Shown here in pieces: positions 11,289 to 23,640 of a stretch of DNA of 64,000 bases. Every line of letters starts with the position of its first letter. Position 1 is the stretch's first letter. The translations under genes were made by a program, and so were the position numbers. The notes under the pieces are model-generated. The model was not told the DNA's origin. It searched no databases and saw only the letters and a program-made list of their open reading frames with translations. Location: contig NC_064614.1 of NCBI RefSeq assembly GCF_023898315.1, forward strand, positions 499,426,109 to 499,490,108, given 5' to 3'. Origin of the DNA: Schistocerca nitens (lineage: Eukaryota; Arthropoda; Insecta; Orthoptera; Acrididae).

Positions 11289-11879
11289 TTCCTTTGTTAA
11301 CTGATCGTATGTGAGCTGTCCCTGTCTTGCTGATAATGTTGATGCACTGTTTGTCCGTAGAGCAGATAAATTTCAACGTTGAATGAAAAAACGTAACATT
11401 TTCAGTTTAAAAATAGGCTTAAAATCTATTAAATTAAAATCTATAATAAAGTATGATGAATAGATGGAAAAGAAGTAGAACAAGTTAACAATGAAATCAT
11501 AGGATAAAGTCGAGGTTCAAAATTAATATTATGATGGATTTATCAACAATCAGGAATAATATTAATTTTGACATATGGCACGCTACAATTCAGTTTAGTG
11601 AATCTGCTTGTTCCATGGATTGTAGTTGTCATCTCTCGGTGTTACATGGGATGGGTCAATTTTATGGTAACTGTAGTACACTTTCCCACTGAAAAATATT
11701 TTAATGTGGTGAAAATTTACGTAATTCTCGTGAACTAATATTTATTTTATTTTATTACATACAGTGGATTGTATTGAACTGCAGGCTTAAAAATGTGAAA
11801 ACTATCTGAAACCAGGCATAGTTCAGTGAGCAACAGAGACAAACATATTGACAGTTTTAGCAGAACAAGTCAATAAAGC

Positions 11880-12060
11880 TGATACTACTACCACTAAACA
11901 CCTGTTGAGCAGGGCAGTTTACACATGAAGGGCTTGAAAGCCATTTTCTTACTCCTGACATGTATGCTGCCCTGCAAAGCAGGTCGCTAAGGCAAGCTTG
12001 TGCTAGACAACACACCTGTTGTGCAGAGCAGCCTTGAATTTGGCATAGTCTGATGATGTT
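11880..12060. repeat. Dispersed repeat R1, copy 2
   Basis: A diverged partial copy of 7855-8220. Shared blocks include CTGTTG..CAGGGCAG, CTCCTGACATGTATGCTGCC and CACCTGTTGTGCAG. Confidence 0.5.
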
Positions 12061-12166
12061 AGTTGGTACCAAAACAGGAAGTCATTAGACTAAATGAAAG
12101 TGCAGTTATAGATTAAAGCAAATAATGTTCTCCTGACTGCATTTGTCACTGTTTACAAATATTATA

Positions 12167-12677
12167 TAAGGGATATATGGAAAGTTAGGTCTGATCGGTA
12201 GTGAAGTTGAAACGGCAGTGAAAATCCAATGAAGGTTTGCACAGATGTGTTGGGCAGTGCCTCTAGTATGCCAGTCGATTGCGTCAAGTCACTCTTTGCA
12301 GTTCTGAGCACACAGTGAGCATATAAAGGTGTCTAGCACAATAGAGTCTCCCCCTGTCAAGTATGGGTGGTCGCTAGGAGATTTCGCTTGATTTCATGCA
12401 ACCCCACATAACGTAAATGCCATTCATTTCCTTCTTTGTGACAATTCTCGGCCACACACTGCAGGTGTATTCGGTGAGAAGTGTCTGATCACTCATCATA
12501 CAGCCTGGACTTCGCTCCCCCAGAGGGTATTGGAAAGTTGGCACAATGCTATGACAAATATCTAAATCGGAGTGGTGACTACGTAGAGAAGTACCTGGAA
12601 GGTTTAGCGAACTACTGAAAAAAAAATATTTTCGCTGTGGTTTCCATTTCGCTACCTTACCTTCCGAATAGCCCTTG
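12167..12677 (+). mobile_element. Mariner-like deletion derivative, 511 bp
   Basis: The right end reads ...GCCCTTG before TA (12678-12679), and the left end, TAAGGGATATATGGAAAG, is its diverged inverted copy after TA (12165-12166). Much of the sequence is shared with the 645-bp element at 62979-63623, so both belong to one family. It keeps only a transposase C-terminus. Confidence 0.72.
12523..12618 (+). pseudogene. Mariner-like transposase C-terminal tail
   Basis: Thirty-one codons plus stop encode EGIGKLAQCYDKYLNRSGDY, then VEKYLEGLANY. The pattern (D)EGIxKLVxRYDKCLNxxGDYVEK is the characteristic C-terminus of one mariner transposase branch. No catalytic motif is left in this copy. The sister element has the same tail at 63441-63554. 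Confidence 0.85.
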
Positions 12678-13093
12678 TACAACTCTTTCGCTGCCCAAAG
12701 AGCACGTTAAAATTGTAAACATAGAAAAGTCGGAAACCCCTCTGACTCTTATGATGGTTGATCGTTGGTACACCGTTTGTGGAAATATGGGTATCGCGAG
12801 TTACCAGCGTGCTCCTACTTGTATGTATTTGGAGCAACAGTGTCCAAGATGATGACCATATACACGACTCGTGTCAAGAATACATCAACGATAACGGATA
12901 TTTAACGTTGGGGTTTGAGTATTTGAGTAAAAAGGTGGAAGTAACGCGACAAGAATGACATCACAAGTCAATTAGAACTGCAGGAAATTTATTTCTACAA
13001 CTACAGCGTGACACGAGCTGCATAAACTGCACATTGAAAGAAGAAATCGTTACTAGGACGTAAATGATGCCTAGAAGGGAGGGGGGGGGGGGG

Positions 13094-13288
13094 CGTGGCC
13101 GAGCGGTTCTAGGCGCTACAGTCTGTAACCGCGCGACCGCTACGGTGGCCGGTCCGAATCCTGCCTCGGGCATGAATGTGTGTGATGTCCTTAGGTTAGT
13201 TAGGTTTAAGTAGTTCTAAGTTCTAGGGGACTGATGACCTCAGAAGTTAAGTCCCATAGTGCTCAGAGCCATTTGAACCATTTGATTT
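13094..13288 (+). repeat. SINE1 copy preceded by a poly-G run
   Basis: A full-length SINE1 (A box GTGGCCGAGCGG, B box region with CCGGTCCGAATCC, end GAACCATTTG). A run of 13 Gs at 13081-13093 directly precedes it. No clear TSD was found; the G-run may have replaced the left flank or the first SINE bases. Confidence 0.9.
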
Positions 13289-13353
13289 TTTTGAACCTGG
13301 AAAGGGTGGTATAGATAAAACATGATTGAGAAACAGTAATACGCCCTGGTAGG

Positions 13354-13583
13354 ACCGAGCGAGGTCGCGCAGTGGTTAGCACGCTGGACTCGCATTCGAA
13401 AGGCCAACGGTTCAAACTCGGGTCCGGCCATCTTTATTTAGGTTTCCGCGATATCCCTAAATCGCTTCAGATGCTGCGATGGTTCCTTTGAAATGGCACG
13501 GCTGACTTCCTTTCCCATCCCTCCCTCATCCAATGGGACTGATGACCTCGCTGTCTGATCCCTTCCCCCGCACCAGTCAACCC
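13354..13583 (+). repeat. SINE2 copy
   Basis: The head is GACCGAGCGAGGTCGCGCAG with TGGTTAGCACGCTGGACTCG, followed by B box GGTTCAAACTCGGGTCC. The body has CCCTAAATCGCTTCAG, TTCCTTTGAAATGGCACGG and GACTGATGACCTCGCTGTCT. The 3' end lacks a long (AACC) tail. Confidence 0.9.
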
Positions 13584-14459
13584 TGATGGGTCTCCCTCAG
13601 TCTTGTTTCATACAGCAGACCGAGCACACAGATGGTGACTTTTTTCGGAATGCCTAGTTCGTACAGCTAGACACAGGTGTAACTGTAAATGTTATATAGT
13701 TGGTGTTCCATAGATTGTAAATATGCTACGACACACAGATTAAGCTGCTGCTCGAATGAAAATCACACAGATCATCATCAGGCCCAAAAAACTCAAGTGA
13801 ATGTATTTAACATTAGTTAATATTAGGTATCAGATGTCGACAGTAAGATAAAATAAAATTTTACTATCGTATAGTGTAAAAAAATATAAAGAAAAGTAAG
13901 AGTATGCTTCCACAAATTCGCACTGCAGGTACTGTTAGGGTTTGTTCTGAAGCAGATGAGCATCAACAGCCACCCCCATGCTTGTCTCCCCCCCCCCTCC
14001 CCCCGAAAGAACGGACACCATACATATAAAAATGCATGTCTTTTGCTACCTACAGTGATGGAAACTGGTGCCATATTCCATGACCTTTAAGCTTCCTTCA
14101 GTCACTTAACGAAATCTACACATTCATTCTGTGATGATTATGCTGGCTACAGATGGCTCAGGGTCTCTTTAATAAGTTTTATCCAAGTTTCTTCGTTAAC
14201 TTCAATAACTAGTTTTAAGTCCAGCTACATCACACATCACCATATCCGAAAACGATGGGTGACGTCCTAGTAGCCGGATGCCATGGAGTGGAGCGCCGTT
14301 TCGTATCATGCTCTACTATCATTGGTTTTCATTACACTCACTTTGACGTCTCCCTCCATCAGTGGAACTGTCGTTTATAAACGGCAGTACTCTGTCTAAA
14401 CATCAGAACAAACTGGTACCGCCCAAACATCTCACTTCATTACGACGAAAAAACAGCCA

Positions 14460-14690
14460 AAGTTGCAATTCTTTTTATTTCCGCGATGACTAGTTTTGGG
14501 CCGAAACCCATCAGCAAATCATCGTAACTGATAGTCAAATTGGTATTTCCGAAAATGCAAAAACCAGATTTTTGACATGTTTTTTTGGAATTTCGGTAAT
14601 ATCAATTTGACTACCTGTTACAATGATGTGAAAATGGGTTCCGGACTGAAACTAGTCATCTAGTGAGTAAAAAAAGTGAAACATACAACT
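14460..14690. repeat. Imperfect hairpin, MITE-like
   Basis: The left arm (GATGACTAGTTTTGGGCCGAA, 14484 onward) pairs with the right arm (GTTCCGGACTGAAACTAGTC, to about 14670). Inner segments AGTCAAATTGGTATTTCCGAAA and TTTCGGTAATATCAATTTGACT also pair. It is non-coding. Confidence 0.65.
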
Positions 14691-14894
14691 TAGGCTGGTT
14701 TTTCGTTGCACTGATTAACAGTGGTTGCTGACCTACAATTATTCCTGCATGTGGGAAGTTCGTAAAAATTTCGCTTCATTTTTACTACTGACCGCACCGA
14801 CAGATCTATCCACGAGAGGAAATTTGGAGAATTCATTAGAGATGCACCGCTCACCACTAACGTGTACAAACTACGCTAGTAAAATCAACGTACC

Positions 14895-15060
14895 TGGGCG
14901 TAGGATGGGAATGGTGAAACACTGGACTCACATTCGGGAGCACGGTAGGTCGGCTCCTTGTCCGGTCAGCCATTTTAGGTTTTCCGTCGACCGCTCACAG
15001 CAAATTTCGTGGTAGCTCTTTTGAAATGAACATGGACGACATCCTTCCTCATGCTTATCC
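14895..15060 (+). repeat. Degenerate SINE2
   Basis: Weak but ordered similarity to SINE2: TGGTGAAACACTGGACTCACATTCGGGAG, GTCAGCCATTTTAGGTTTTCC, CTTTTGAAATGAACATGGACGAC. The body end is missing or unrecognisable. Confidence 0.55.
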
Positions 15061-15064
15061 TTTC

Positions 15065-18000
15065 CACGCTTATATTCAATCTCTGTCTCCACTGTCGTCA
15101 ACGGGTCTTTAAACCTTAATTATCCTTTTTAGAACACCAGAGTGTCCAAGCACATCCGAGAGTCACCCTGACACTGCAGTTTAATATCACTAAAATGCTC
15201 CTATTATGCGGCAAAAGTGTTTCGCCGGTGCACTGTCATCCAACTACCATGAGATAGCGGTTGTTCACCTCAACAATTTGTGAGTGCCGCTTACATCTCC
15301 TTCTTATTCATCGTAACATCACGCGAAATTGTTCTTTATTGCCCTTGTCCATAGGGTTTACGGGAGTGTTCCCTACCATATCTTAATACTTGTAGAACAT
15401 ACGTCTTTTTTTGCAGGTAATCTATTGCATGGTACTGACGATGAACGCTGGATTTTCCCGTAATGTGTTATTTATGACATGACATGACGCGACTCCGATG
15501 AGTACATTTTTGATTACGTTTCATCTTAGGTTTGGGATTATATACTTTTCTACGTAATTGATTCTCCCCTTGCGCACAGTTTTGTATCTGAAGATGCAGC
15601 TGTTAAGTGCTGTGAAACCGATAGTGCCTAAGACTAAAAGGATTTCACAGCTGAATTGTTTTTTATTTCTGAACGCGATTTATTATGACTACGGTTGGCC
15701 AGACTATAAACTTCATCGAATGATGTCGGTAAAAGTGACATGAGTGCGACACTAATAAACTGCGCAACTGATGATTTAAAATTTAGCCGAGGATAGGCCG
15801 TGTTTTGAAATCCGCTCTAAACTGTAGGTTCCCCTATAACTGATTGAGTAAACCTTTTCAAAGATCGGAGCCAAGGCAGGATCTATTAACTTGTTTGATC
15901 ATCTCTATCAAAACAAAGCGGTGTTCAAACCAACCGTCGGGTCTTAGGCAGCTTCTGATAAGACAACAAGGGGCTGTTTTGCAGTTTTATATGGACATCG
16001 CTTAGTAGTAAATCAGTGACGGCGACGCCTGCAGAGCAGTTGGTGAGCCTGCGGGCAAAGTACTCAGCGATGGCGGCAGACACGGCTGCATTCCGCAGGA
16101 ATGGGCGAGCTGCGCGGAGCATAGTGCCGCATAGCTGAGCTTCCAAGCCGCGACCCTCGGCGGGAGATAAGACCAGCGCCTGCAGTGTCGGCAGAAACCT
16201 CCGCACAATCCGGTGGCACCGCACCCGAATCAACTAGGAGCTCCTACGTCTTCAGCCGCGATCTCGTTGCTGCAAGGCTCTATAGCAGACCGTCTCCAAT
16301 ACTGTCTCTTCCTATGTTTCTCTCAGCTTACGGAAATGAAATTCACGACGGTTACATAATTCTACTTCTGACATTTGGTTAATTAGAGATGGAACAGCTC
16401 AGAACGGCGCATTAAATCGGCAATGGCTTTGTTCGCCTCAAGTGATTTAGTTGCAAAAAGGAACTCCCGAATATGTGACGATGTAGAGGGATATAGACTC
16501 CTTTACTTCAGAGTAACAAATTCAGTATTTTAACCACAGGACCACCAGAGTATTTTATTTAAAATGTGCTAAGTGAGCAGCTGCTGTAGGAGCAACTGAT
16601 TGAGCTCGAAAGCCTAATTAGGATGCTTCGCAGCGCGATCTATCTGCAAAATAAGGGCGCTTTCTACCTGGGTCAGGTGGACGGTAGTCGGATCTTTCAC
16701 AGTGGGCTCTGCACATACCTAAGAGCCTCGTGATCACATCGCAGACCACTGAGTCACGGCGGTCGGAAATTCCGTTCGCGTCCTCGCAGCGGAAGATGGC
16801 ATGCTGCGCGCTGGCCTGCGGAAACCATCGGCTGCGTCACTCTGAGCAATGCGAGAATTCGCAAGAGGGGGGGAGGCGGGAGGCGGCATCAACAAGGGCA
16901 CATTACCGCCCCCCCTCCCACCTTCCCAGGAATCTGGAGTACGTAGTCTTTGTATTTCATTTCAGAATTCACATACGCTTCAATGCTCTGGGATATTATA
17001 ACTCTTTTCTGTCACCTATAAAATGTAGTTATTTTGGCATGACATGTTTCGAAACTGATCAACTCATTTATATACAAAATTGCGATTTCAAAGTCTTATC
17101 CCCCCTCCCCACCTTTGATAAATTTCTGCGGACGCCCGTAGCTTCATGTATCGTCCTGCAATAACTTGAGATCCTGTAACTTGGGAAAGTAAAGTCTGAG
17201 ATTAAAAGATCAGGGTGACCTGAATCCGTGGACATTGAGGCACTGTTAACTGCTACTTTAGTCTGCTAAGCTCTTCCTTAAAGCCTTTTCGATTTATGCT
17301 GTAAGCCACTCCACAAGTCTTTTGAACTTTTTATTGGCTTTATTATCATTATCTAGATATTGCTAATAGTCTTGCGTATTCAATTACAAATATATACTGG
17401 AAGTATACAATTGAGTTCTTAGTCCCGTCGCTGTGCTGTCATGAATCCAGAAACTATTGACCCAATACTAGCAGATATTTAAGGGTTAGCCTATGTGTAG
17501 ATCCTAATTTGGGTTTTAAGGCACTGCTGCTATTACCTAAAAAGAAGCGGCATGGAAAAAAATTAAACAAATCATTGTAGTCTTATTGGAAAGGGGTCTT
17601 TGAGAGCAGTGTACGTCAATACTTAATACAATTACTGTTGAGGAAAAATATTACAAATGACGTGAAGATAGGTTCCTCGAATCGTCAAATCACTATGCTT
17701 TAGGACAATCAAGTTGTGTTATTGACAATATTGTGAAATTTTGATGTTCAGTGTATATGAAACGAGAAGAATAGGTAGACAAAACAGCTGTCCGGGCGTT
17801 GCTCGCAATTAACCCAGCGCAAGGCAAAGGGGCAAAACATGAGCTCAAAAATGGCTGTCTTGAAGCTACCGACGACCACAAGAAGCCTGACTCAAATTTT
17901 AGCATCAAACGAAAACTTCTGATTCCCTTTGTATATGCAACCACCTTTCAAGACTTTTGTACGCCAGTTATAAATCTGCTTGTGCAGAGGCGGCTCCTTG

Positions 18001-18250
18001 CTGAGTCAATCGCGCAATGCACGCTACACTTGAACAACGAATTGACTTCGCACAAATTCCAACACACAAAATGATTTCTCTTGTGGTGTAGCAGTCATGT
18101 TGATGTAAACAACAGCACAGATGTGTCAAAATTTTGAACCTTCCCCTATCCAGTGACATACCCTATGTGTTTCTATCTTTTATAGTGTGTGATAAATATC
18201 TAAACTCTGTTCTTCCTTTTTTGAATCACCCGGTAATACAAATGCGAAAG
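15065..18250. other. No gene recognised; GC-rich patch at 16010-16235
   Basis: A GC-rich patch at 16010-16235 keeps a minus-strand frame of about 100 codons open (15925-16233), with Ala/Leu/Arg-rich sequence but no domain I know. The frame at 16730-17164 is likewise unrecognised. The rest is AT-rich, with no repeat boundary that I can place. Confidence 0.4.
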
Positions 18251-18251
18251 T

Positions 18252-18253
<2 letters not shown>

Positions 18254-18302
<49 letters not shown>
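18254..18302. repeat. (GT)n microsatellite
   Basis: A perfect GT run of about 49 bp. Confidence 0.97.
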
Positions 18303-18305
<3 letters not shown>

Positions 18306-18419
18306 TAGTGTGTTTCTTAGTCCTTCAAATTAACAATTAGGCTACCTTATACATGTATCACTACCAAAGGGATGGTGGTGAAAAGATGTGTAACCCAATA
18401 CGTGCGAATTCCCATACTT

Positions 18420-18960
18420 CATTACTTGTTTCATCCAGTATTTGAGAATGAGAGCACTTAGGGTCATACAAAAAACTTCACATGTAATATCAAACCTTTA
18501 TGAAACTTTTTCTTGCTGACAGCGCCCACAAAATGATGAAAAAAGTTTATCGCTTATTACATTTTCACTATTCATGAAGCAAAACAGCGGTATGAACCAT
18601 GAAGTTTTAATTTTTTACTTCTTTCCTACTAACTGCATTCACGACACATTTTGAAGAAAGTATTCACTTACACCACTGAATGTATCAACAGAAGTATGTC
18701 ATCATACGACATATATTTCAGCAGATATGACGTCATAAACACTCAGTTCGGTGAAAACTGTCGCATCATTCATGACGTTTAAACTTATTACATCTTTATT
18801 ACTAACTCTATTCACAGACAGCAGCTGCATACATCATTGGGTGTATCTGCAAAATTATATCATTGTACAACACACAGTTCTGGAGATACGACTTCATAAG
18901 TGTTGAACTGCGTGAAAATGAAGCTGCAGGGTGAAATTCGCTAGAGATATGCGTGAAATA
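18420..18960. repeat. Dispersed repeat R2, copy 1
   Basis: Segments such as GAGATACGACTTCATAAG and CAAAATTATATCATTGTACA recur at 23335-23390, and the GTATTTGAGAATGAGAGC region resembles 23450 and 48900. Internally, the motif GATATGACGTCATAAACACT (18724) repeats in diverged form about 160 bp later. The class is unknown. Confidence 0.5.
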
Positions 18961-19129
18961 TGCGTACAAAACGTGTGAAATGTGTTAAACATATGTGAAA
19001 TGTATTTGAAACCTGTGTAAGTGGGAAATGCCATGGGTAAAAAGTTCATCCTAAATTCCTGGAACGATTTCAAACAAATTTGTTACACTTGTCACTTACG
19101 ATACGGAAAGAATTAGTGTGGGCGTAAGA

Positions 19130-19412
19130 ACGTCCAGCCTCCTATTGGGATGGAGGTGATAACGTGGAGAGAGAAGGGAGGACGAGGAGATGTATAGACA
19201 GGGAGGGGGAAGGAGGAGATGGACAGACACAGGGGAGTAGGAAATGGACAGAGAGAGGGAAGAGGAGTAGATGGGAGAGAAAGGAACGTGGAGTAGATGA
19301 ACAGAGAGAGGAGAGAGGAAGAGTTGAACAGCGAAAGGGGGTAGCAGGAGATGGAAGAGAGAGAGGAAGCAGGAGATGGAGTAAGAGAAGACTGGAAAAA
19401 ATTCATTCCCAC
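19130..19412. repeat. Polypurine tract
   Basis: A degenerate array of AGGAGATGGACAGAGAG-like units, all purine-rich on the plus strand and complementary in character to the tract at 7076-7850. Antisense frames (Ser/Leu/Pro-rich) are artefacts. Confidence 0.8.
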
Positions 19413-19438
19413 ATATTTTTTCTAAACTAATGTTTATC

Positions 19439-19631
19439 AACGGTTAAAATGGCTCTGAGCACTATGCGACTTAACTTCTGAGGTTATCAGTCGCCTAGAA
19501 CTTAGAATTAAACGTAACTAACCTAAGGACAACACACACATCCATGCCCGAGGCAGGATTCGAACCTGCGACCGTAGCGGTCGCTCGGTTCCAGACTGCA
19601 GCGCCTAGAACCGCACGGCCACTCCAGCCGG
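19439..19631 (-). repeat. SINE1 with 12-bp TSD
   Basis: A full-length minus-strand SINE1 next to the polypurine tract. The TSD, CTAATGTTTATC, is at 19427-19438 and 19632-19643. Confidence 0.94.
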
Positions 19632-20297
19632 CTAATGTTTATCCGCGGGTAACACCGCGGGGCGGAGTTTTTAGAGTAGTATTGCAACCAGCGGTCTGCA
19701 TCCATGACGCAGTGTATGCTTCAAACAGTCGTGAAGACGCTGTGTCCAGACACGGACATCGACCTGGAGTAACAAGGAATGTGGTTCATTTGACAAGGCG
19801 ATTTGTTTCCATTGACTCACAGTGCAATCTTGATAATTCTGTGTTCACTACAAAGCCCGGAGGTAATTATGAATAACACTGCATTTTCCTTACCGTGTCA
19901 AAATCGTCAATGGAAAAAAAATCCCCCTGTTGTTTTATCGTCGCTGGCGTCAATGTGCTCTCTGGCCACAGAGGGCACTATACGTCAGTTACATCTTTGT
20001 GATTCCTTTTTTTTATTGTCAGTTACTTTTCTGATGAAGACAATGGTGGATATTACCGACATCTGGGATTTTTTATAAACAACTAATGCAACTAGTGTAC
20101 TAAAAACATTTAACCAAAGAGATCCGTCGCGAAGGACTTTATAGTTGTACTGTGCTGATTCTATTACAGAAATCAAGAGAACCTCAAAAAATTTCTGACG
20201 AACGTTAATCAAAGTATCGGATACATGACAAGAAGCACACAAAGTATATTAGTCCAGTTAGGAAACAGGAATAGAACGTAGAACTCATTGAATAGTA

Positions 20298-20875
20298 CAA
20301 GGGCGTGTTGAAAAGCAATGCCTCCGAATTTTTTATGTGAAAATTCCTAAAGCTTTTTGAATAAAACAAACGTCATTAACATTCTCGATCTTTCACGATC
20401 TTCACGTCTACATATTTGCAAGCCCTCCGCTGCTAGAGGACTCCGAACTGTAATGTGTAACACGGTATTGTGTAACATAATTATGCTGGTGCAACATCGC
20501 CTCCTTGAGCATGACAGTGTCAGACTACACAAGAGCGCCGCAGCATGTGCAACAACCCGACGCTTTGGGTTCACTGTTATCAAATATACTCCATACAGTC
20601 CCGGTTTGGCCCCATCCGATTTGCATCTGTTTCCTAAACAAAGAAGTCGTTTAAGGACTTTATTTTAATGGTGATGAATCGCTTCAAACAGAGCAAGTGG
20701 TTGTGATTCCGTCAATAAAGTCAAGAGAAGCACGTTCATCGCCAGCATGTAAATGTTGAGAAATAAATATGTAGACATGAAGAATAAAAATGTAGAATGT
20801 TAGTAACGTCCTTTTTATTCTACAAGTTTTAAGGTTTTTCGCACAAAAAATTCAGCAACACTGCCTCTCAGAGCA
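20298..20875 (+). mobile_element. Mariner relic, internally deleted
   Basis: The left end, CAAGGGCGTGTTGAAAAGCA, follows TA (20296-20297). The right side (AAAAAATTCAGCAACACTGCC near 20850) is a diverged inverted match. Between them is a short C-terminal piece of transposase. The right limit is approximate. Confidence 0.6.
20560..20690 (+). pseudogene. Mariner transposase fragment with YSPxLAPSD motif
   Basis: The frame reads GFTVIKYTPYSPGLAPSDLH followed by LFPK. This is the PPYSPDLAPSDFHLFPxLK signature surrounding the third catalytic Asp of DD34D mariners; the Asp of SPD is Gly here. The frame breaks a few codons later, and diverged sequence (SLQTEQVVV) follows. No upstream catalytic residues were found, so it is dead. 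Confidence 0.78.
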
Positions 20876-21239
20876 ACACAGAATATGTAGCAACGTGTGA
20901 TTCCGCCAACAGTAGCGTGTCAGCGCTGCAGAGAATGACTGTCGTAGCTCTTGCGACGTTTTATCAGCGCAGAAGTGATGGGGGCAACACAAACAGGTCC
21001 ATTGGAAGTCGGGTCCTGTCACCGGCCTGTGCAATACATGCTACGAGTAGCTCGACGACGTAGATATTCGTTCATGGAACAAGTCCTGCGCGGTCAGTCT
21101 TTGTTGCCTTGTAGTATGAAATCACACCCGTCGGACCGTCGTCGATAGACTTACATAGACATATTTCTACACTGAAAGACATGGAAATTCGCGTGCTCTC
21201 TAAAAAGTAGTATATCACCCCACACACACAAATATTGCC

Positions 21240-21330
21240 GCATCTGAACGGCCGGACAGAGATTAGAACCAACGACTTCCCGAATGCGAGTCCAGCTTCT
21301 TAACTACTTTGTCATCTCACTCGATGCAAG
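21240..21330 (-). repeat. SINE2-like tRNA head with a different tail
   Basis: On the minus strand: CGAGTGAGATGACAAAGTAG, TTAAGAAGCTGGACTCGCAT, TCGTTGGTTCTAATCTCTGTCC. This is a SINE2-type head, but what follows (about 21150-21240) is not the SINE2 body. Confidence 0.6.
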
Positions 21331-21618
21331 CAACGCTCATCATAGCCCTTTTTCACTTATAACTAAATATTCTGGAGACCCAATCCGTGGCTAGAAATTG
21401 TTTTCGAAGTGCATGAACAACACCAAATGTAACATTTGACCAGCTGGTCACCGACGTGAATTAGGTCTGCTCGTTTTTATTTTTTTATTGCATTTATTTG
21501 TCAGGGTTCTTGGACCATTTGAGCCAAACCTACTTGGGCATGGAACGAGCCGTACATAGTTTACAGAATGCTGATTACAAAATTTATAAATAAAAAGCTA
21601 ATGTGCTAATGTATCAGT

Positions 21619-21990
21619 CCCCCCCCCCACGAACCATAGACCTTGCCGTTGGTGGGGAGGCTTGCGTGCCTCAGCGATACTGATAGCCGTACCGTAGGTG
21701 CAACCACAACGGAGGGGGTATCTGTTGAGAGGCCAGACAAACGTGTGGTTCCTGAAGAGGGACAGCAGCCTTTTCAGTAGTTGCAAGGGCAACAGTCTGG
21801 ATGATTGACTGATCTGGCCTTGTAACACTAACCTAAACGGCCTTGTTGTGCTGGTACTGCGAACGGCTGAAAGCAAGGGGAAACTACGGGCGTAATTTTT
21901 TCCCGAGGGCATGCAGCTTTACTGTATGTTTGTTTGCATGGAGAGCTGCATGAAACCAGTCTCAGGACTGAAGACCACAACAACAACAAC
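21619..21990 (+). mobile_element. Short element made of the two ends of an RTE-type LINE
   Basis: From memory, the first ~310 bp (poly-C start, then ACCTTGCCGTTGGTGGGGAG through GAGGGCATGCAGC) is the 5' leader of a grasshopper RTE-like LINE. The last ~60 bp (TTTGCATGGAGAGCTGCATG ... GGACTGAAGACC) with an (ACA)n tail is that LINE's 3' end. The ~3-kb body is absent. An 11-bp TSD, AATGTATCAGT, lies at 21608-21618 and 21991-22001, so the short form was inserted as such. Confidence 0.8.
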
Positions 21991-22749
21991 AATGTATCAG
22001 TAAACCACTGAAAAGGTGTGAGAGAGTAAATGAATAAACATACTGCACAGAAAAAATTCTTAACTACTTCGAAGAGCTACTGTACATAATAGGAGTGTGC
22101 CACAAGGAAACATTTCAAGTTAGATCTGAAGACTTGGAGTTTATCACTCATCTTATTCAGCTCTATAGTGTGTCATTTTCACTAAAAGAGAGCTTTCCGT
22201 TAAATTAAAATTTATTGACGTTCTTTTGTGATCGATTTCCGTACAGCTAATCCAGATCCACTACCTCTGTAGGACACTCAAAGACATAAAAATCGCATAA
22301 TGTTCATTACACTACAAAACAGTAATGTCCGTTTTACATGGAGACAATATTTCAGTGATGCCATACTTCCTATGTACTATCCCAGCTGTCTTCGCTGCCC
22401 CACTGCTAAACATGCACCAGTGGACTACGTAATAGTGACATTAGCGAATTTCAGCGCGGCTGGTTTTCATGTAGTAGTGTAGTAGTGATATGGTGTCTGC
22501 CAGCTGCATCTACAGCAGCCTGTTTCAAAGTTCAGAATCGCTGCAAGTAGAAAGTCTGCGGCCACTAGTGTTTTGCGTCCGTCTACTTCCAACTTCATAC
22601 CATTCTGGCCACAGCAGTACTGTAGTGGGCATTGCTGAATGCCATGTTTCTTTATGCTTTGCTGGGTTCATGCCGTATTGAGCGACAACATAACTTCCTG
22701 CTAATTGCAGGCACTGCGTCTCCCTCTCGCAAAGAAAGGCAGAATGAAG

Positions 22750-22915
22750 TTTAACGTTCCGTCGACGATAAGGTCATTGGATCATAAGGCCGTATTAGAG
22801 AAAGTTGAAGAAGGAAATCGGCCGTGTTCCTTTCAAAGAAGCCGTCGTGGCATTTTCCTTACATGATTTAGGGAAACCAGTCCATGCTACTAAATGGCTA
22901 AGCATGTCCATTTGC
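22750..22915 (-). repeat. SINE2b (variant tail), truncated
   Basis: Minus-strand body with CCTAAATCATG, TTCTTTGAAAGGAACACGGCC and a variant end (CAATGACCTTATCGTCGACGG). The same alternative tail appears at 26296-26544 and 46740-46945. Confidence 0.7.
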
Positions 22916-22979
22916 AGATTGCGTATGTAACGAGTTCCAGGGGCAATTTTCAGTATTTCATATAACTATTGACCGAATT

Positions 22980-23640
22980 TTAAAATTTAAATCCTACTCA
23001 TTAAGATCTACAATGTTATGTTAAAGGTTTAGCGCAGTAATACAAGTATTAAAGTTAAAAATGAGTGTGTGTTGAGGCAACGTACATCACGGTGTCTAAA
23101 TTACCCAGATTATGTTCAGTTTCAAACGTTTACGAAAATTTTTCTCACTCGCACGTCTAACAAAACGACAAAAAGAAGAGAAGAAAAGAGAGCTTACTAA
23201 ATTTTCTCTGTTCATGCAGTAAAACGTTTTAATTTATTATTCTTTGCTACTAAATCTATTCGAACACATTTGGCGTACTGTATCCGCATTTAGTATCAGC
23301 AGGTAGTATTTGCATATTCCACTGAAAATACTTGCAGAATTATATCATTGTACAACAAATAACTCAGGAGATATGACTTCATAAACACTAAGACGCGTAA
23401 GGAACTAGTTTTTGCTTAAAACTGAGTGCCAAATTACCCAAACTATACTCACTCAGTACTTTATAATGAGAGCGACTTCCAGCAAAACATTTTCTAAACT
23501 CTGTCACCCTTTCATGGCTAAAAAGAAATATTTGACACGTTAAATCATTTGTAAAGCAATCAGACTTTAGAAATTGTTTTAGACACGGAAGTTCGATACT
23601 TTTAAGAATTAGAGGTGGACAGTTTACTGGTGTAAATCTA
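22980..23640. repeat. Dispersed repeat R2, copy 2
   Basis: It shares blocks with 18420-18960 (GAATTATATCATTGTACAAC, GAGATATGACTTCATAAACAC) and with 48760-49230 (TTACGTTAAAGGTTTA-like, AAATTACCCA, GTAAAGCAATCAGA). It ends beside a SINE2-like head. Confidence 0.55.

Noticed and set aside
19096-19440. Ser/Leu/Pro-rich antisense frames
   Set aside because: They are artefacts of the polypurine tract.
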